A stretch of 64,000 nucleotides of DNA from Scleromitrula shiraiana (taxonomy: Eukaryota > Ascomycota > Leotiomycetes > Helotiales > Sclerotiniaceae), in contig JABELC010000004.1 of NCBI GenBank assembly GCA_028455995.1, positions 2,108,001-2,172,000 on the forward strand, in the 5' to 3' direction. The notes under the pieces are model-generated. The model did no database searches, had not been told where the DNA came from, and saw nothing but the letters and a program-made list of their open reading frames with translations. A program made the translations under genes and the position numbers. Within the stretch, counting starts at the first letter, position 1; each line of letters begins with the position of its first letter. Shown here piece after piece: positions 10,683-23,567 of this stretch.

Positions 10683-11084
10683 ATGGAGGACATCGCTAAC
10701 GATAAACTCTCGTTAGTTTTTCAATCTCTAGGAGGTGCGCTCGTTGTGTCAGCCGCCCAAGCCATCTTCCAAAATGAACTCTTGAACACTCTCCAAACTA
10801 CAAGTCCCGATGTAAACCCCTGGACGACTTTTGCCACTGGAGCATCTGATATTCAAACCACCTTTACCAAGATACAGCTACCGGGAATTTATCAGAGTTA
10901 TATGAAGGGGTTACACAAGGCGTTTGCTTTGGCGATCCCGATGGCGGGTGCGGCGACGTTGGTCGCTATCTCGCAGAACTGGTTCCGTTTGGAAGTTCCT
11001 GTTGAGGGCACTGTGACAGAAGTAAATAACCCAGACAGTAACGCAAACAAAGAAACTACTGTCGAGAGGAGCGAGATATTATGA
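10683..11084 (+). pseudogene. C-terminal stump of a DHA2-family MFS drug-efflux transporter
   Basis: 133 codons encode only the end of a 14-TM DHA2 transporter: FQSLGGALVVSAAQAIFQNEL (TM13 region with its typical QSLGGA motif), a loop with FATGASDIQ, and a last helix in FALAIPMAGAATLVAISQNWF followed by an acidic tail. Full-length relatives have about 500-570 residues with motifs A and C upstream, none of which is present. The stump begins 32 bases from the divergent start of the rhodopsin-like gene, so the breakpoint lies at or inside that spacer. An ATG happens to open the stump, but a protein of two helices is unlikely to transport. I infer a rearrangement relic of an efflux pump once associated with this locus. 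Confidence 0.8.
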
Positions 11085-11569
11085 GCTTGATGGTGGGATT
11101 GGGGATGGCGACAGATAAGCAGCGGTTGTGAAACGAGTGATAAAGTGTAGAACTCCTCTCTCTAAGCCTTCATGTATGATTAGTTGGAAGATGATTAAAA
11201 ACGCCTTTCGACAGAGTTCAATGCGATTCAGATAGTGGTTAGTAAAAACTTTGAAATATACTTGATGTGTTATTAATACATTCTTGATAACTTATGTCGC
11301 TCAATGACAACGAGCAACTGTTTGTTTGGCACACAATAAAGAATCTGACATGATCTAGCCTGGGCCGGTAAATAACTCCTTTATATAGGTGTAGCGTGTT
11401 GTGGAGGCGCGTGCCCGGGGGCGTGCCAGGTTGTAGCCGGAGGTCCGAGCTCCTTGGTGAGCGGGCCTGGCGGGATGAACTAAAAAGAGGCTTACTTAAT
11501 AGAGCTTTTTGTCTTTGCTCAATTCTCACAATAGTGTGAAATTGATTTAATCACTTCATATCACTTACC
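11085..11569. other. Intergenic upstream of THI20-like gene
   Basis: About 485 bases with a GC-rich patch at 11,400-11,475. No thiamine pyrophosphate riboswitch signature (CTGAGA with GGGTGCGA-like partner) is visible on the plus strand here. No coding sequence was seen. Confidence 0.4.
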
Positions 11570-13774
11570 ATGGGAATTGGACGTGTTCTAGTCATTGCCG
11601 GTTCTGATAGTTCCGGTGGCGCGTAAGTTAGTAATACGGCATCTTCTCCTGCCGCTCGCTACTCTTCCCCCCTCCCAGTGAACACTGAAATGAACTAATG
11701 ATGATTCTTCTAGGGGGCTTGAAGCCGATCAAAAAGTTATCGCGGCACATGGCTGTTATGCTATGACTGCTACGACTGCCTTGACAGCTCAGAACACGCA
11801 AGGCGTGGAGGATATTCATTATGTTCCATCGGAGTTCGTTAGGAAATTGATTGATGTTTCTGTTGGGGATGTTGGGGTCGATGTCGTGAAGACAGGTGAT
11901 TAACCTCCACTTCCTCTCAAACTTCTCTATAAAATGAGATGTCTGGATGAAAACATTTCTGACGCAATGTTATAACGTAAGGCATGCTAGCATCTGCTGG
12001 AACCGTAGAAGTGGTGGCGGAAGCAATGAAGAGGCATCACGTGAAAACTCTGGTTGTCGATCCTGTATGTGGAGTTTATTGAAAAATCGAGGGATACAAC
12101 ATCTGACTACCTCAAGGTCATGCTATCCACTAGTGGGTCTCAGCTTCTGGCTCCTGAAGCGATTCGCGAGTTACGAGAACTTCTCCTGCCACAAACTACT
12201 ATACTTACGCCAAATGTACCGGAGGCTCAACTACTCCTCACCAATTCAGGTTACCCCGTCGAACCTCTCAAAGACTTGAATGGTTTAATAAATCTTGCCA
12301 AGACGGTTCAGTCTTTAGGTCCAAAATATGTATTGGTAAAAGGTGGACATCTACCCTTCCGCAATGATGGAACTGTGGCGAATCTAGAAGAAGAAAAGGA
12401 GTTGATGGTTGATGTTTTGTACGGTGACGGGGAGGTAACACAGATTCAAACCGAGTACCGTAAATCAAGAAATACGCATGGAACTGGGTGTTCGATGGCT
12501 TGTGGGCTCTATTCTTCCCTTCCCTACGGATATCGAAAACAAGCTAATGATAACAGCTGCCATTGCTTCGAATCTTGCGAACGGCATAAATGTATTACAA
12601 GCTGTGAAGAGTGCTTGCAGATATGTTGAGGCAGGCATCAAGACAGCACCTGATCTCGGGAAGGGGAATGGCCCAATCAACCATTTCCATTCAATGTATA
12701 CCTTACCCTTTGCTCCGTAAGTTTGGCTTCAAAATTCCTTACTAGTTTCATAACTTATATGCACGACAGGGGCCGCTTCGTAGAATATCTCCTAGAGCGG
12801 CCAGATGTTAAAAAGGCCTGGCTCGAGCATACCGAACATTCGTTTGTAGAGAGCCTTGCAGAGGGAAGCTTGCCGCTAGAGTCTTTTAAATACTATCTCA
12901 TACAAGATTATCTTTATCTTGTTTGTGAAGTCCTTTTCGGTTATTCAACGAAAGTGCTGTATCTAACTTCAAACAGGTACAATTCGCGAGAGCCAACTCT
13001 TTGGCTTCTTACAAAGCCAAGACGATGGAAGATATTGCTGCGGTATTTTTCTTCCCTTGAATTTTTATACAATGTGTGTATCTTGCTGTGCTAACATTTT
13101 CCAAGTCTGCAGCTATCGTTGGCCACATTCATCGAGAAATGGCACTACATATCAACTACTGCGAGGGATTTGGTATGACGAAGGCAGAGGTTGAGGCTTG
13201 TGAAGAGAGTCAAGGTAAATCTCTCCAACATTCCAACCCATAACTATTTCTAACACCAAAACAGCGTGCACGGCATATACTAGGCACGAGTACCTACTTT
13301 TCCTTACTGTGGATATCAACTAACATTTCAAAGATACGTACTTGACATTGGTCAATCAGAAGATTGGTTAGCCCTCCAGATCTCCATGGCACCGTGTCTC
13401 ATAGGCTATGGCGAGATAGCAAAACGACTTCATGCGGATCCGAAGACGAAACGAGAAGGGAATATCTATTGGAAATGGATAGAAAATTATGCGGCGGATG
13501 ACTATGCCGCTGCTGTAAAGGCTGGATCAGGTACGTGTATCACGATACTTTGGGTAAATGTTGGGTAAGGTACGAGAAGGCTGATGTTTGGGTTGAAGCT
13601 TTACTTGAGAGACATGCGATGCAGCAATCGCCGAGTAGGATAGAAGAGTTGGTTAAGATATTCATTCATGCTACAAAGGTATACAGATTTTAGACATATG
13701 AAGCGTTTTACTAACTCCTTTCGCAGATGGAGACAGGTTTCTGGGATATGGGTGGTGCTGGTGATAAGAGATGA
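11570..13774 (+). CDS. THI20: Hydroxymethylpyrimidine (phosphate) kinase / TENA thiaminase-II fusion (THI20-like)
   Basis: Predicted 512 aa from 12 exons: 11570-11622, 11714-11895, 11982-12064, 12117-12501, 12557-12716, 12770-12920, 12977-13042, 13106-13214, 13265-13289, 13334-13530, 13599-13678 and 13727-13774. Exon lengths sum to 513 codons. The ThiD kinase half (residues 1 to about 285) has VLVIAGSDSSGGAGLEADQK, TATTALTAQNTQGV, TPNVPEAQLLL, VLVKGGH and the catalytic-loop NTHGTGCSMASAIASNLA. The TENA half (about 290-512) has the PLESFKYYLIQDYLYL strand-helix, YCEGFGMTKAEVEACEESQ, YTRHEYVLD and ESRIEELVKIF-like ending. Yeast Thi20 phosphorylates HMP and HMP-P in the cytosol and its TENA domain salvages degraded thiamine. 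The exons are unusually numerous for a fungal gene; one is only 25 nt. I am sure of the family; individual junctions are hand-made. Confidence 0.95.
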
Positions 13775-15951
13775 TTGGTAGGTAGTAGTTACTGTCTAGT
13801 TTGCGAGAAGATGACCTGCAGCGGCATTCAATCTCGGATACGTCATTGCCGGAGAAAATTTATCTAGAACGGGGTCTTATATGCCTACCTACTCCAACTG
13901 GTAGTAGATCAAGTATATCCATTCACTTACCATCATATGTCAATCTACCCCATCAATCACATCATGCTCTCTGATCGGGATCCACTCAGAGCCAGCCAGT
14001 CAAAGTGTATGTATAGTTTCCCAGCTGCTCACCATGTCATATATATGTGGTCCTCATCTTCATATACCAGCCCCATGACATATATTCTTAGCCTCGACAA
14101 GTACAACTCTCCCGCAAACAAACATAAGTTCATCCATCCATCCATCCATCCATCAACCAACCAGCAGCCAGTCACCCAACAAGAATCTCGTACGAAAAAA
14201 AAAGAGATATCCATATAACGATTCATTTATAACATATCTATCTATCTATCCATCCATCCATCCAAATTCCAATTCTCCCCCCAATCCAAACCCAAACCCA
14301 GACCCATTCGCCCACCCAATCATCCCCAATATCCCAATCATCATCACCATCATCCATCCACCCATACCAAACCCCCGTAATCAAGCCCTCCAACTCCCCA
14401 AAATCCAACATAAAATCTCACCCAAACCGGCCAGCCGACTAGCCACATACATATAACATCATATAACACCCACCATAAACATATTTGTATCTAAGTGCTC
14501 CCATGCGGGAAAACAAAAAGAAAGAAAAACGAGAGCACAACCAAATGAAACCAAACCAAGCCAAACCAAGCCATCTATTTCCATTCTCCTTTCTGCAAAA
14601 AGTATCGTTAACAAATAATCTGTTCATTCATCTATCTGTCTGTTCATTTCATTTAATTTCATTTCCAAGGGCTCGACAGAAAAGAAGAAGAAAATAAACA
14701 GATAAAAGATAAAAGATAAAAGATAAAAAGATAAAAAGATTATATTCGCCCACATCTATTTATATTCTCCAGTTTTCCAACCCATTCATCAATTCTTTGA
14801 TCTATCTATCCATCCATCCATCCATTCATCCATTCATCCCTATCATACGTGTGTCGAGCAATCGACCAAGAAATTTCCATAACCCCCCCTCCTCCCCCCC
14901 CCCCTCCCTTTCATTTATGCCAAAAGTAATCTTATGTTGTTGTTATCCAAAGAAGAAGAAAAAGAAGAGGGGGAGTAGATGAAAAGAAAGGAAGCAAGGA
15001 AGCAAAGTCCCCCACCCCCCCCAGAAAAGTAAGAACAAATAAATCATAAGATAAAACAAACAAACAAACAACACAAGATGGATATTTGCTCCAACCAATT
15101 CCCTTTGTATAAATAATAATGATACGATATGATATGATATGATATGATATGATATTCATGCCCCCAAAGAATCCCAATCCGTCCGTCCGTCCGTCCGTTC
15201 ACCCACCCATTCATCCCCTTTTGCCCTTGCCCTTGCCCTTGCCCTTGCCTTTTACCAAATCGCCACTTAAAATATGATATATAAGTATGTTTTTTTTTCC
15301 CATCCGCGCCGCCAAATAAAACAAATATTATTAAACCACAGATCTGATTAAAAGTTGACATCCATCCATCCATCCATCCATTCATGGTGCAAACGTTGCA
15401 TACATAGAGTGAGTGGTAGAGACCAAGATCAAACAAACAAAAAATTGAAGCCCAAAAAAAGCATATATAACCAGCCGGTAAAAGACAATATGACAGACAG
15501 GTATCCTTTTTCCATAATTTCTCTCTCATTTTCCATCAACAAATAAACAAGTAAGTTAAGTATGCAGCAAAGAGAAATACAATAACAAGTTCTCCCCTCC
15601 TTTTATAAATGTTTCCCACCTACATGACATGTAAATATGAAAGATTCGTAGTTGTTCAGAAGAAAAGTATAAACGATTTTTTTTATTTCCATGTCCATTC
15701 ACAAGAGATCCACGATAGCCACCTTGGCTTTGTATGCATGTATTCATTTGTGCAAAGAAATAAAAGATCCTGAACACCCTCCTCTTAGCACGCCCCAAAT
15801 AGATACTCGGATGATATAGATAGAATACCATCAAGAAATATTATTCACTTTTTTAAAGCCACCCAAAAACAGACCCAAATTCAATACGCCCTCTTGATGA
15901 TTTTATGATTTTATGATATGGCGTAGGAGAAAGTTTTGACAGACAGACAAA
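13775..15951. other. Convergent intergenic region with dense microsatellites
   Basis: Lies between the 3' ends of THI20 and the PUF gene. It contains (CATC)n at about 14131-14154, 14234-14263, 14803-14838 and 15359-15381, (GATAT)n at 15123-15157, (CCGT)n at 15178-15197, (TTGCCC)n at about 15220-15248, and poly-C near 14895. Open frames here are tetranucleotide translations (SIHPSIHP, DGWMDGW) and not genes. Part of it is probably the long 3' UTR of the PUF mRNA. Confidence 0.6.
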
Positions 15952-18900
15952 TTAGGCACTGGTAATCATGACTTCAGGACAAGATTTCTCCGTGAGACCC
16001 ACTGCTGTCTTTCCGGATGATGTACTGTCGGCGGGGTCATCTATCGTACTGACATTTGTGCTCGGGAGACTGCTACTCTGAGGGCTATTTTGTCCATTTG
16101 TGAGCAACGGAGTGGGAGCACTTGAATTGATCTCAATCGGTTGCGCAGGAGTAGTGGCGGAAGATGGTGTATTGAAGGATTGTGGTTGGGATCCATCTTG
16201 CGGTACAAAGATCAATTTTTCAATAGCAGCGATCTGTTTACCGTAGTTGTATTTCTTAAGAGCCATAAGTTGTGGCTTCATATCTCCCACGAAAGCATCG
16301 CGTTCAGCGTCTTTCAACTGAGCGAGGAGTTTTTCTATAGATATGTTAGAAATTACTGACAAATGATTTTAGGTAGAACACTTACGAATGACATAGTTGC
16401 CATATTGATCCTTCATCATCAACTGCAACGGGCTCGAACCATCACTATTCACGGCTGTTAACTGAGCAACAATAGTGCGTCTCTGTTCATCGGTTCCAAA
16501 CTGTATGCTCTTCTCCACGACATTGGAAGCGAATTTGTGTTTCGATAGTACCAAGAGCTGTGCAGTGACTATCTTGATAATCTTGGCACGATCTTCTGGT
16601 TTCCCATGTTGAATTACATGTTGGGTAACATAATTGCCGTATTGGTCGGTGATCAGATTAGTTGCGCATTGGTGCAATTCCTCAAGAACGCGCTCTTGGT
16701 CTCGGGGCAAACAATATTCAAGGATACGCTGAATGACACGACATCCATAGGGATGAGTTGCAAGGACATGAACTTGTCCTCGGAATGCTTGGATGACGAA
16801 TTGAATGTGCTCTGTAGGAACACGCTCGATGGCCTTTTGCACGACATGATTGCCATTCTGATCTTTGACACATTTGAGAACATCAGCCTCGAGTTCCTTT
16901 ACAAGTTCGGCTTGTTGGTCGGCAAGAACGTGCTCAAGAGCCTATGAAGAGTGAGTAAATGATAAATGCATATCCGTTTTAGTAGACAAACCTTTTGAAC
17001 GACTCGACAACCATACATCTGCATCGATAACTCCATCACATGGTTCTTCATCTGCTCAGCCAACACCCGTTTTTGCACTTGGTTACCATGCTCGAATAGT
17101 TTTTGAATTACGTAGTTCCCGAATACATCAGTCATTAACTGTAATGCGTTTGGTTGTATCTCACGAAAGAGTTGTTCTTTCTCGTCACTGTTGGCGGTCT
17201 CCAGCTTTTGTTGGATAAATCGTGAACCGTGCTGATCTCCACTGAACTCTACAACATGCTGATAGATATCCTGTCCTTGAATTAATGACTTGTAATGAAA
17301 ATTGATTGATACTGACGTACCTTTAATTCATATCTCTTATTAGACTTAGCATTGGAACGAAACTCTTCCAGGAGTACGCTTCGAACACCTAGGCCGACAT
17401 CTTGATCCTTGGCTGGCCGAGTCGGTATACCTTGTGCAGGACCATATGGAGGTATTGGCATTGGATAACCGTAAGGCAAATTAGCTGGTCGAAAATTCTG
17501 TGGTGGATAGTCGTAAACATGTGGAGGGTATTGACCTTGAAAATGGCCGTTGTAAAGATAGCCTTGGTGCTGAGTGTATTGGACGTGTTGGAGTCTGCGA
17601 TCCAATTCACTAGAACCCTGTGATATTCTTGGACCTCTCGAGCTTGGTCGGTAAATTTGTTCGGGTCCTGTTGGAGGAGTACCCGAGAAATATTTGGGAC
17701 TGCTAATTCCACGTCGATAATCACTTACAGCGGGTGAAACAGAACCTCGATCAAATCTAGGTCCCTTGGTGAAATAACCTTGATCTGCGAAAGGAGCCTG
17801 AGTGGTGTATTGATCATAATTGTTTAGGGGCTTTGGTCCATTTGGTCCATCACTCCACATGGCTGATCCGCCGTTAACTTGGAAAGCTTGCTGTAGAAAA
17901 TTTGGATGGTTTGGAGAATATGAGGAGTTCAAATGGTTGTTAATTTGAGCGGAATTAATTTGTTCGCTCTCATTAACCAGAACCAAGCCGGCGAATTTCT
18001 CCCTCAGTTCGGCTTCCGTTTGAGTGGTGAGATCCGAGTATCTAGGCCCATTAGGCTGCGGGAACGAACCGGGAATTGCGGAGAATGAAGGGCGATGAGA
18101 GTGAATTGAACTGCTAGGAGTATGACCGCCGATAGAACCAAATGTCGGCCCCCCAGCACCGAAAGCCAAATTATTGAGACCAGATTCTGAAGCCCTCGAT
18201 GGTGGCATACTTCCATCCCGCGAGGCAGATCCTATACCAAGGAAATATGAATTCTGAGAACCTAGCTGATCCATTCTAAAAGCTTTAGATGACGCATCGA
18301 TGTCGTAGGTACTATCCTGATTTGATGAGTACTGTGCCGAGTTCTCTTTATCATCGTTGAAGCCAAACGAAGGCTTCCTTGAAAATTTGAAGCTTCCAGA
18401 TGAGGGGTCCAGACTACTTTTGGGTTGTGGTCGGCCAAAGCTGGTTCCTTGGCCAATGGCAGGTCTCGATTGTGGATACTGGTTTTGTAATTCTAGCAGA
18501 GTTTGAGATGCGGTTGATGGAATGCTGTTGCGAACATGAGATGGAGAAGTGCTTCCACTGTGCGAGGATTGCATTGTTGGAGATGTTGTATATGGTGGAT
18601 TCCAAGGCCCGTTTGTGCGGGCAACCCAAGGATCAGCTTCTGATGAGGCGGCCAAGGCACCAGAACCACTGGGAGCATCTGGAAATTCGTCGGTATCTGC
18701 TACTGGGACACTATCAGTGAATGTCAAATTGCTTGTATCGCTTGTGTATATACCTCGAGATCGTGAAGCATCTCTCTTTGCATTGGCGAAACCACTCCCA
18801 ATTGTATTACTGCCCCAAATACCACTCGAAGCCTGCCAGGTGCCGCCATTTCCAAATGTCTGCCCGAGGGTTGAATTTTGCGATGTCCTATCATCACTAT

Positions 18901-19055
18901 TATTTCTGCCTGGTGCGGTATTGAAATCTCCAAATCGAGTTGTCCGTGCCTGCTCTCGAATATTAGCATCGTGAATTGAAGTATATCGGAAGGTTCTAGA
19001 TGCTCACCGCACTCGACATGGCACCCGCCGGCCTGTTGGTTGCGGCCGAGGACAT
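15952..19055 (-). CDS. PUF-family (Pumilio) RNA-binding protein, PUF3-like
   Basis: Predicted 964 aa from exons 19055-19008, 18949-17321, 17270-16992, 16941-16386 and 16334-15952; all phases agree. Residues 1-550 are a low-complexity N-terminus rich in Ser, Gly, Asn and Pro. From about residue 560 a complete PUF domain follows. Base-reading triplets of repeats 1-8 are SRFIQ, NYVIQ, CRVVQ, NHVVQ, CRVIQ, NYVTQ, SNVVE and NYVIQ. By the established Pumilio code these read A, U, A, U, A, U, G, U from repeat 1 to 8, i.e. RNA 5'-UGUAUAUA. Such proteins bind mRNA 3' UTRs in the cytoplasm and repress or localise them; yeast Puf3 acts on nuclear-encoded mitochondrial mRNAs. A Ser/Thr-rich C-terminal tail of about 80 residues follows the repeats. 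Assignment to PUF3 rather than another PUF is by the canonical triplets and is moderately sure. Confidence 0.94.
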
Positions 19056-19921
19056 GTTTGATATGTTGGTATATTTTTGTAGATTCGAAATATGTTGAAA
19101 GAAGCCGGTATATCTGGCAGATTACTGTAACAAAAGTATAGTCTTTCTACTGGTTATTTGACAGGTTGTAGATCTATGTGACTGCGAGAGTTTGTAGATG
19201 TCAGCATATGCCGTGCGGTAAGGCTGATAGCAGGGCCTCGTTTGAGCTGAAGTGAAAAATACGGATATCTCACCAGTGCAAGATGCCGGAATATGTAATG
19301 GTTCGACAGAAAGGGGGAAAAGATCATTTACAAAAGAAGATGTCGTTGAAAGGTTGAGTTCATGAGGAATCGAGCATCGAGGGAGGAGAGGGAGAGAGGA
19401 GTTGAAGTATAAAGGGTAGGGCAAGGTCGCGCGACACAACCCCTTCGTTTGTCATATGCAACGTTCAGTGCGCTTTGCTGTAGAGGTAGGTACCCGGAAA
19501 ACAACAGCCAGTCCGAAATATTCAGTGGTAAATTGCCTTTCTCTTCTCCTAGTGTGCGTTGTCTTGGTTTTGATTCGAGTCAAAATGACTGTTTTGGGGT
19601 TGGGAATTCGTTGGTTTTGACGCGGGAGTTGCGCCTGGGAAGCAAGGGGGAATTTCGTCAGGAACGCAAATCTTTTGGTGGATTTTCTAGTGGAGAATTA
19701 AGAAATCGAGGGTCCCGGATTGCGAATTACGGATTGTTGTAAGGAAACGAGCGGTTAGTTCCTGTTCCACGACGTTGATGATCAAGGAAAGGAAGATAAA
19801 ATAGAATAGAATAGAATAGAATAGGGTTGTACTGATGTCGAAACGAAGGGGGTTGTTATTATGGGAGCGATAACAATTTTTTTTTTTTTTTTTTGGATGA
19901 GGAATTTTTTGCTAAAGCTAT

Positions 19922-20060
19922 CTATATGTACAATGGTTTTGGTATGTATGGTATGTATGGTATGGTATGTATGGTATGTATGGTATGGGTAGGTATGGTA
20001 AGGGTATGTATGGTAAGGGTATGTACTATGTAGCCGCTAACTAGTATGGTATGGGTAAGG
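19922..20060. repeat. TATGG/GTATGTATGG minisatellite
   Basis: Repeated gtatgtatggtatg blocks with drift to ggtaagggtatg. It lies about 0.9 kb upstream of the PUF start codon. Confidence 0.75.
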
Positions 20061-20942
20061 ACGTGGTAAGGTATAGTATAGATAGATATAGTAATGTGGG
20101 GAGGGGAGTTGAGGAGTTGGAGTTGAGGAGGTTAAAATAGTGAAAATAGTGTGGTGGTAGTGGTATTTTTTTTTAATTTTTAAGTTTCATAAAGGTTGAT
20201 ATGATACGTAGGGCAGAGTAGTTCTAGATCGGGAAGAAGTTGTATATAAGAGGAATAAAAGGAGAATATAAGAATATAAGAGTATAAGAGGGGGAAGATA
20301 AAAAAAGAGTAAGGTATTCAAGGTATTCAAGGTATTCAACTTTTACTGGTATTGGTATTGGTACACCTGCATCGTATAACATTCCAACCATGGGGTATAT
20401 ATCCATGCCCAGGTGGTATACTCGAGTATATAATATAATAATGGCAAAAGACTTGTCAAGTAAGGTTAAGCTTTCTCAAGATTTTTGACTAAGATTTTGA
20501 TTGACCAATTCTTCCTTTAGACAGGAGAGGGGGGAGAGGAATAAGGAATTTTGTACAGGTATGAAATATATAAGATATATGAGATATATATATGATATAT
20601 TTTATATATAAGATATATAATCTTATATATAAAATATAAAATATATACAAGATATACAAGATATATGAGGAAGGTCGAACAAGTGGAAGGAAGTTCAAAG
20701 ATAGAATTGTATTCAACATTCATGTTACATACAGACAGTGAACCCAGATACAGATATGATCGAAGTCTTCAACTGAGTAACTTTGGTAAGTGAGTAACTT
20801 TTTCCATTTGTTTCTTCTTCCTCAATAATAGCTTACCTACTACATAGGTACCATGATATATGTAGGTTGCTAAGGCTTAATGCATTAGATGTTTTCAAGC
20901 GTGTTATTAATACCTATTGGTTAACCTTATGTAGTAATAGAG

Positions 20943-21022
20943 TGAGGGATTGAGGGAGTGAGTGAGGGAGTGTGGGAGTGTGGGAGTGTGGGAGTGAGGG
21001 AGTGAGGGAGTGAGGGAGTGAT
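20943..21022. repeat. GGGAGTG(A/T) minisatellite
   Basis: About ten 8-base units of gggagtga alternating with gggagtgt, strongly G-biased on the plus strand. Confidence 0.8.
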
Positions 21023-23230
21023 GTACGGAAAAGTAGGTGGTATTATTAGTTTTATTTTTATTTGTACTCTAAAGGGAAAAAAGAAAAAGCTGAGACCGAA
21101 ACCCAGGGTACGGGACCTAAGTAGGGGTAGGCCCGTGTTAGTTCAACCTTAACTTGTCCAGGTGGGATGTGAGGATATGATCGAAGAATTAATCATCTAA
21201 TCTATTCGAGTATTAGGTACGTCCTATGTATCTATCTATCTATCTATCTATCTAGTAGTGCAAAACCCCATACGGATTCTAAGGTTGGTGCTTAGTACAA
21301 GGTGAAATAGCTTCTATTCTTTTCTTCTCGTTGCTCAAATCCATCTGGATGCACCGGATCTAGACATCTGGAAATCCATCACTAACATCTATTCTTGATT
21401 CTTGTATTCTTGTACAACTTCTTTCTTTGGTTTGTTTTTTTAAGTACAAGAAGAAGAGTACGCATTCTTCTTGCTTTTCCTCGATCTCTTCTTTTCTTTT
21501 CCTGTGGTTCGATTACTCTCTCCATCATGTACAGACAAGGTATATTTTATCAAGTAGCTGTGCCTCTCTAAACTGAAACTTATGATAGAGCTATTCTATT
21601 CAGGTTGTGATCTCCACGATTCTTGTCAAGCAATTACCATTGCTGGTAGCTCGGTAACCTGGTTACTTGTACTGTACCTACATACTACCTAGATGGTACA
21701 AAAAGAAAAAAAACATACTCGGTGCCGCCCATTTCCCCTCGACAGGGGCTCCCCAGATGATTGTGCTGATCGGTGGGCCTTCAAATCCGATTTGAAGTTC
21801 TGGGGAGTTCCAGACTTCCAGGACTAACGACGAATTCTCAACACAACAATTTTAACTTAAACAATTTAATTATTACTGAGATAGATATGACGGTCGGTAT
21901 GTGTCTAATTACAATTCATTGATTAAGGGCTGATTAGGATACCAAATTGAGGTTCATGGAATGGAAAAGGAAATGACATTTTGTCGATTTCTGAATTGCC
22001 GATTCGGTCAGGAATTCCTGGAAATTTATCATCATGTATTTCATTCTTTACTCTTCTACCAAAGGGAATCTTTTCACATCTCAAGACTCTTACTGTATAT
22101 TCAAATATCTGCAGCTGAATGTTCTACCATTACTCAATGATTCGTCTACAACTAACACGGCGTGGTTGACCGCCACCTAACTTGATTTACACTCACTGAT
22201 TACTTTTTGGGGGGAGCACAAGTGAAAAAAGGACGAGCAAGGATTGTCACAACTCAAGATGATATCAAATTCACCAAAGCCTCAGCGAGATCTATCACCA
22301 ACGATCAGCAGATTCATTCCATTGCCGATACCCAACTCTAACACGCTAATGTTGTTCGAGGTTATCATCAACGGGTAGTAGCATAAGTGAGTACAAGTCA
22401 CAGATACCAGTATATTGACAATTGTACTGTGGCACCTAATCCTTTGGCATGACAATCATTGCCAACGATGAACCTTTCGCTTGTGGCGTTCGAAGAATCT
22501 GTCAAGCATTGATTATACCACGGAGCCTCCAAATGAAGCTCTTGTTTCAATTACTAAGTATAAGCTGGGGATTTTTCCGGTAGGTCGCCTTCCTGCATAT
22601 TTCGAAGCCTTTGAGAGGAAGATTATAAGCCACGTCGAAGCAAGCGGAGTTCCATTATGCTCTGCAGATCTCTGTATCCCCCTATCAAAAAATCGTTCCG
22701 TTCCTTTGGTCCTTCCGCCCTTACTCTATGAATCACAGTTACCGAAGCTGTATAAGATCGGATCGATTTTTTATCTGCATCACCGTTTGCTAGGCTTTAG
22801 GACATCGCAAGAAAAAAAAGGTTACATTGTGGACCATATATGTATATGTATGTATATATATAAGTATACGCAGCGATCTCTAAACTTCCTGAATTAGAAA
22901 AACTGACAGCTATGCGCCATTTAGGATTTCCTTCACCGCTGTTTACTCAAATCCCAAGGCCAATAAATCGACCACAAATCTTCTTCTTTGATGTATCTGA
23001 GCCCGAGGCAAATGTAGCCCTTGATTTATGAGAATACACTACAGCAATGCACATACTTACTTTAACTTGGGCATGAGTTATCCAGAATCAAAATTTCCGT
23101 TGTCTCCGATTATCTAACCATATGCTGAGGCTGAACACTATAAAGCTGGCTTGCACATTTACAATTCGGAATGATTTCGCTTGAATAACTCATTCCGAGG
23201 CACCTCAAGCAAGAAAAAAGTCTTGGGGAA

Positions 23231-23251
23231 GGGGGGGGGGGGGGGGGGGGG
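23231..23251 (+). repeat. Poly-G run of 21
   Basis: Uninterrupted run of 21 G. A second run of 20 lies 316 bases downstream in the same orientation. Flanks of the two runs show no clear duplication. Confidence 0.8.
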
Positions 23252-23567
23252 TCCATCCTGAAACTTGACATCAACGTTTCGAGATGTGTTTTCTTACAGT
23301 ATAACATGCTTAAAACATAAAGGAATTGCTTGCTGGTTCGGAGACAGCGAGCGGCTCAATATCCAGCCAATAGAATTATATTCGGACCGCACAAACCTAG
23401 GTTCCCGAATCGGAGGGGAATTTCTTCAATGATCTCTGTTTAACAAGAATCCTTCCGAAATAAACTTCCACCTCCAAATATCTAATCGAAAATTGAAGAG
23501 CTGAAGAACTCTACTTCTATCATTTGGATTTCAAATCCAATATTTTCAGTGGAAAGAAAAGACAAGA

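Noticed and set aside
11085..11569. TPP riboswitch upstream of the THI20-like gene
   Set aside because: Neither the CTGAGA core nor the GGGTGCGA-like partner was seen; the GC-rich patch at 11,400-11,475 does not match the consensus.
14029..15529. Frames with SIHPSIHP or DGWMDGW repeats
   Set aside because: Translations of CATC microsatellites in the convergent intergenic region.
22481..22897. 138-codon plus-strand frame
   Set aside because: No domain, hydrophobic pattern or family resemblance; ends in repeat-derived ICICMYIYKY. Probably chance.
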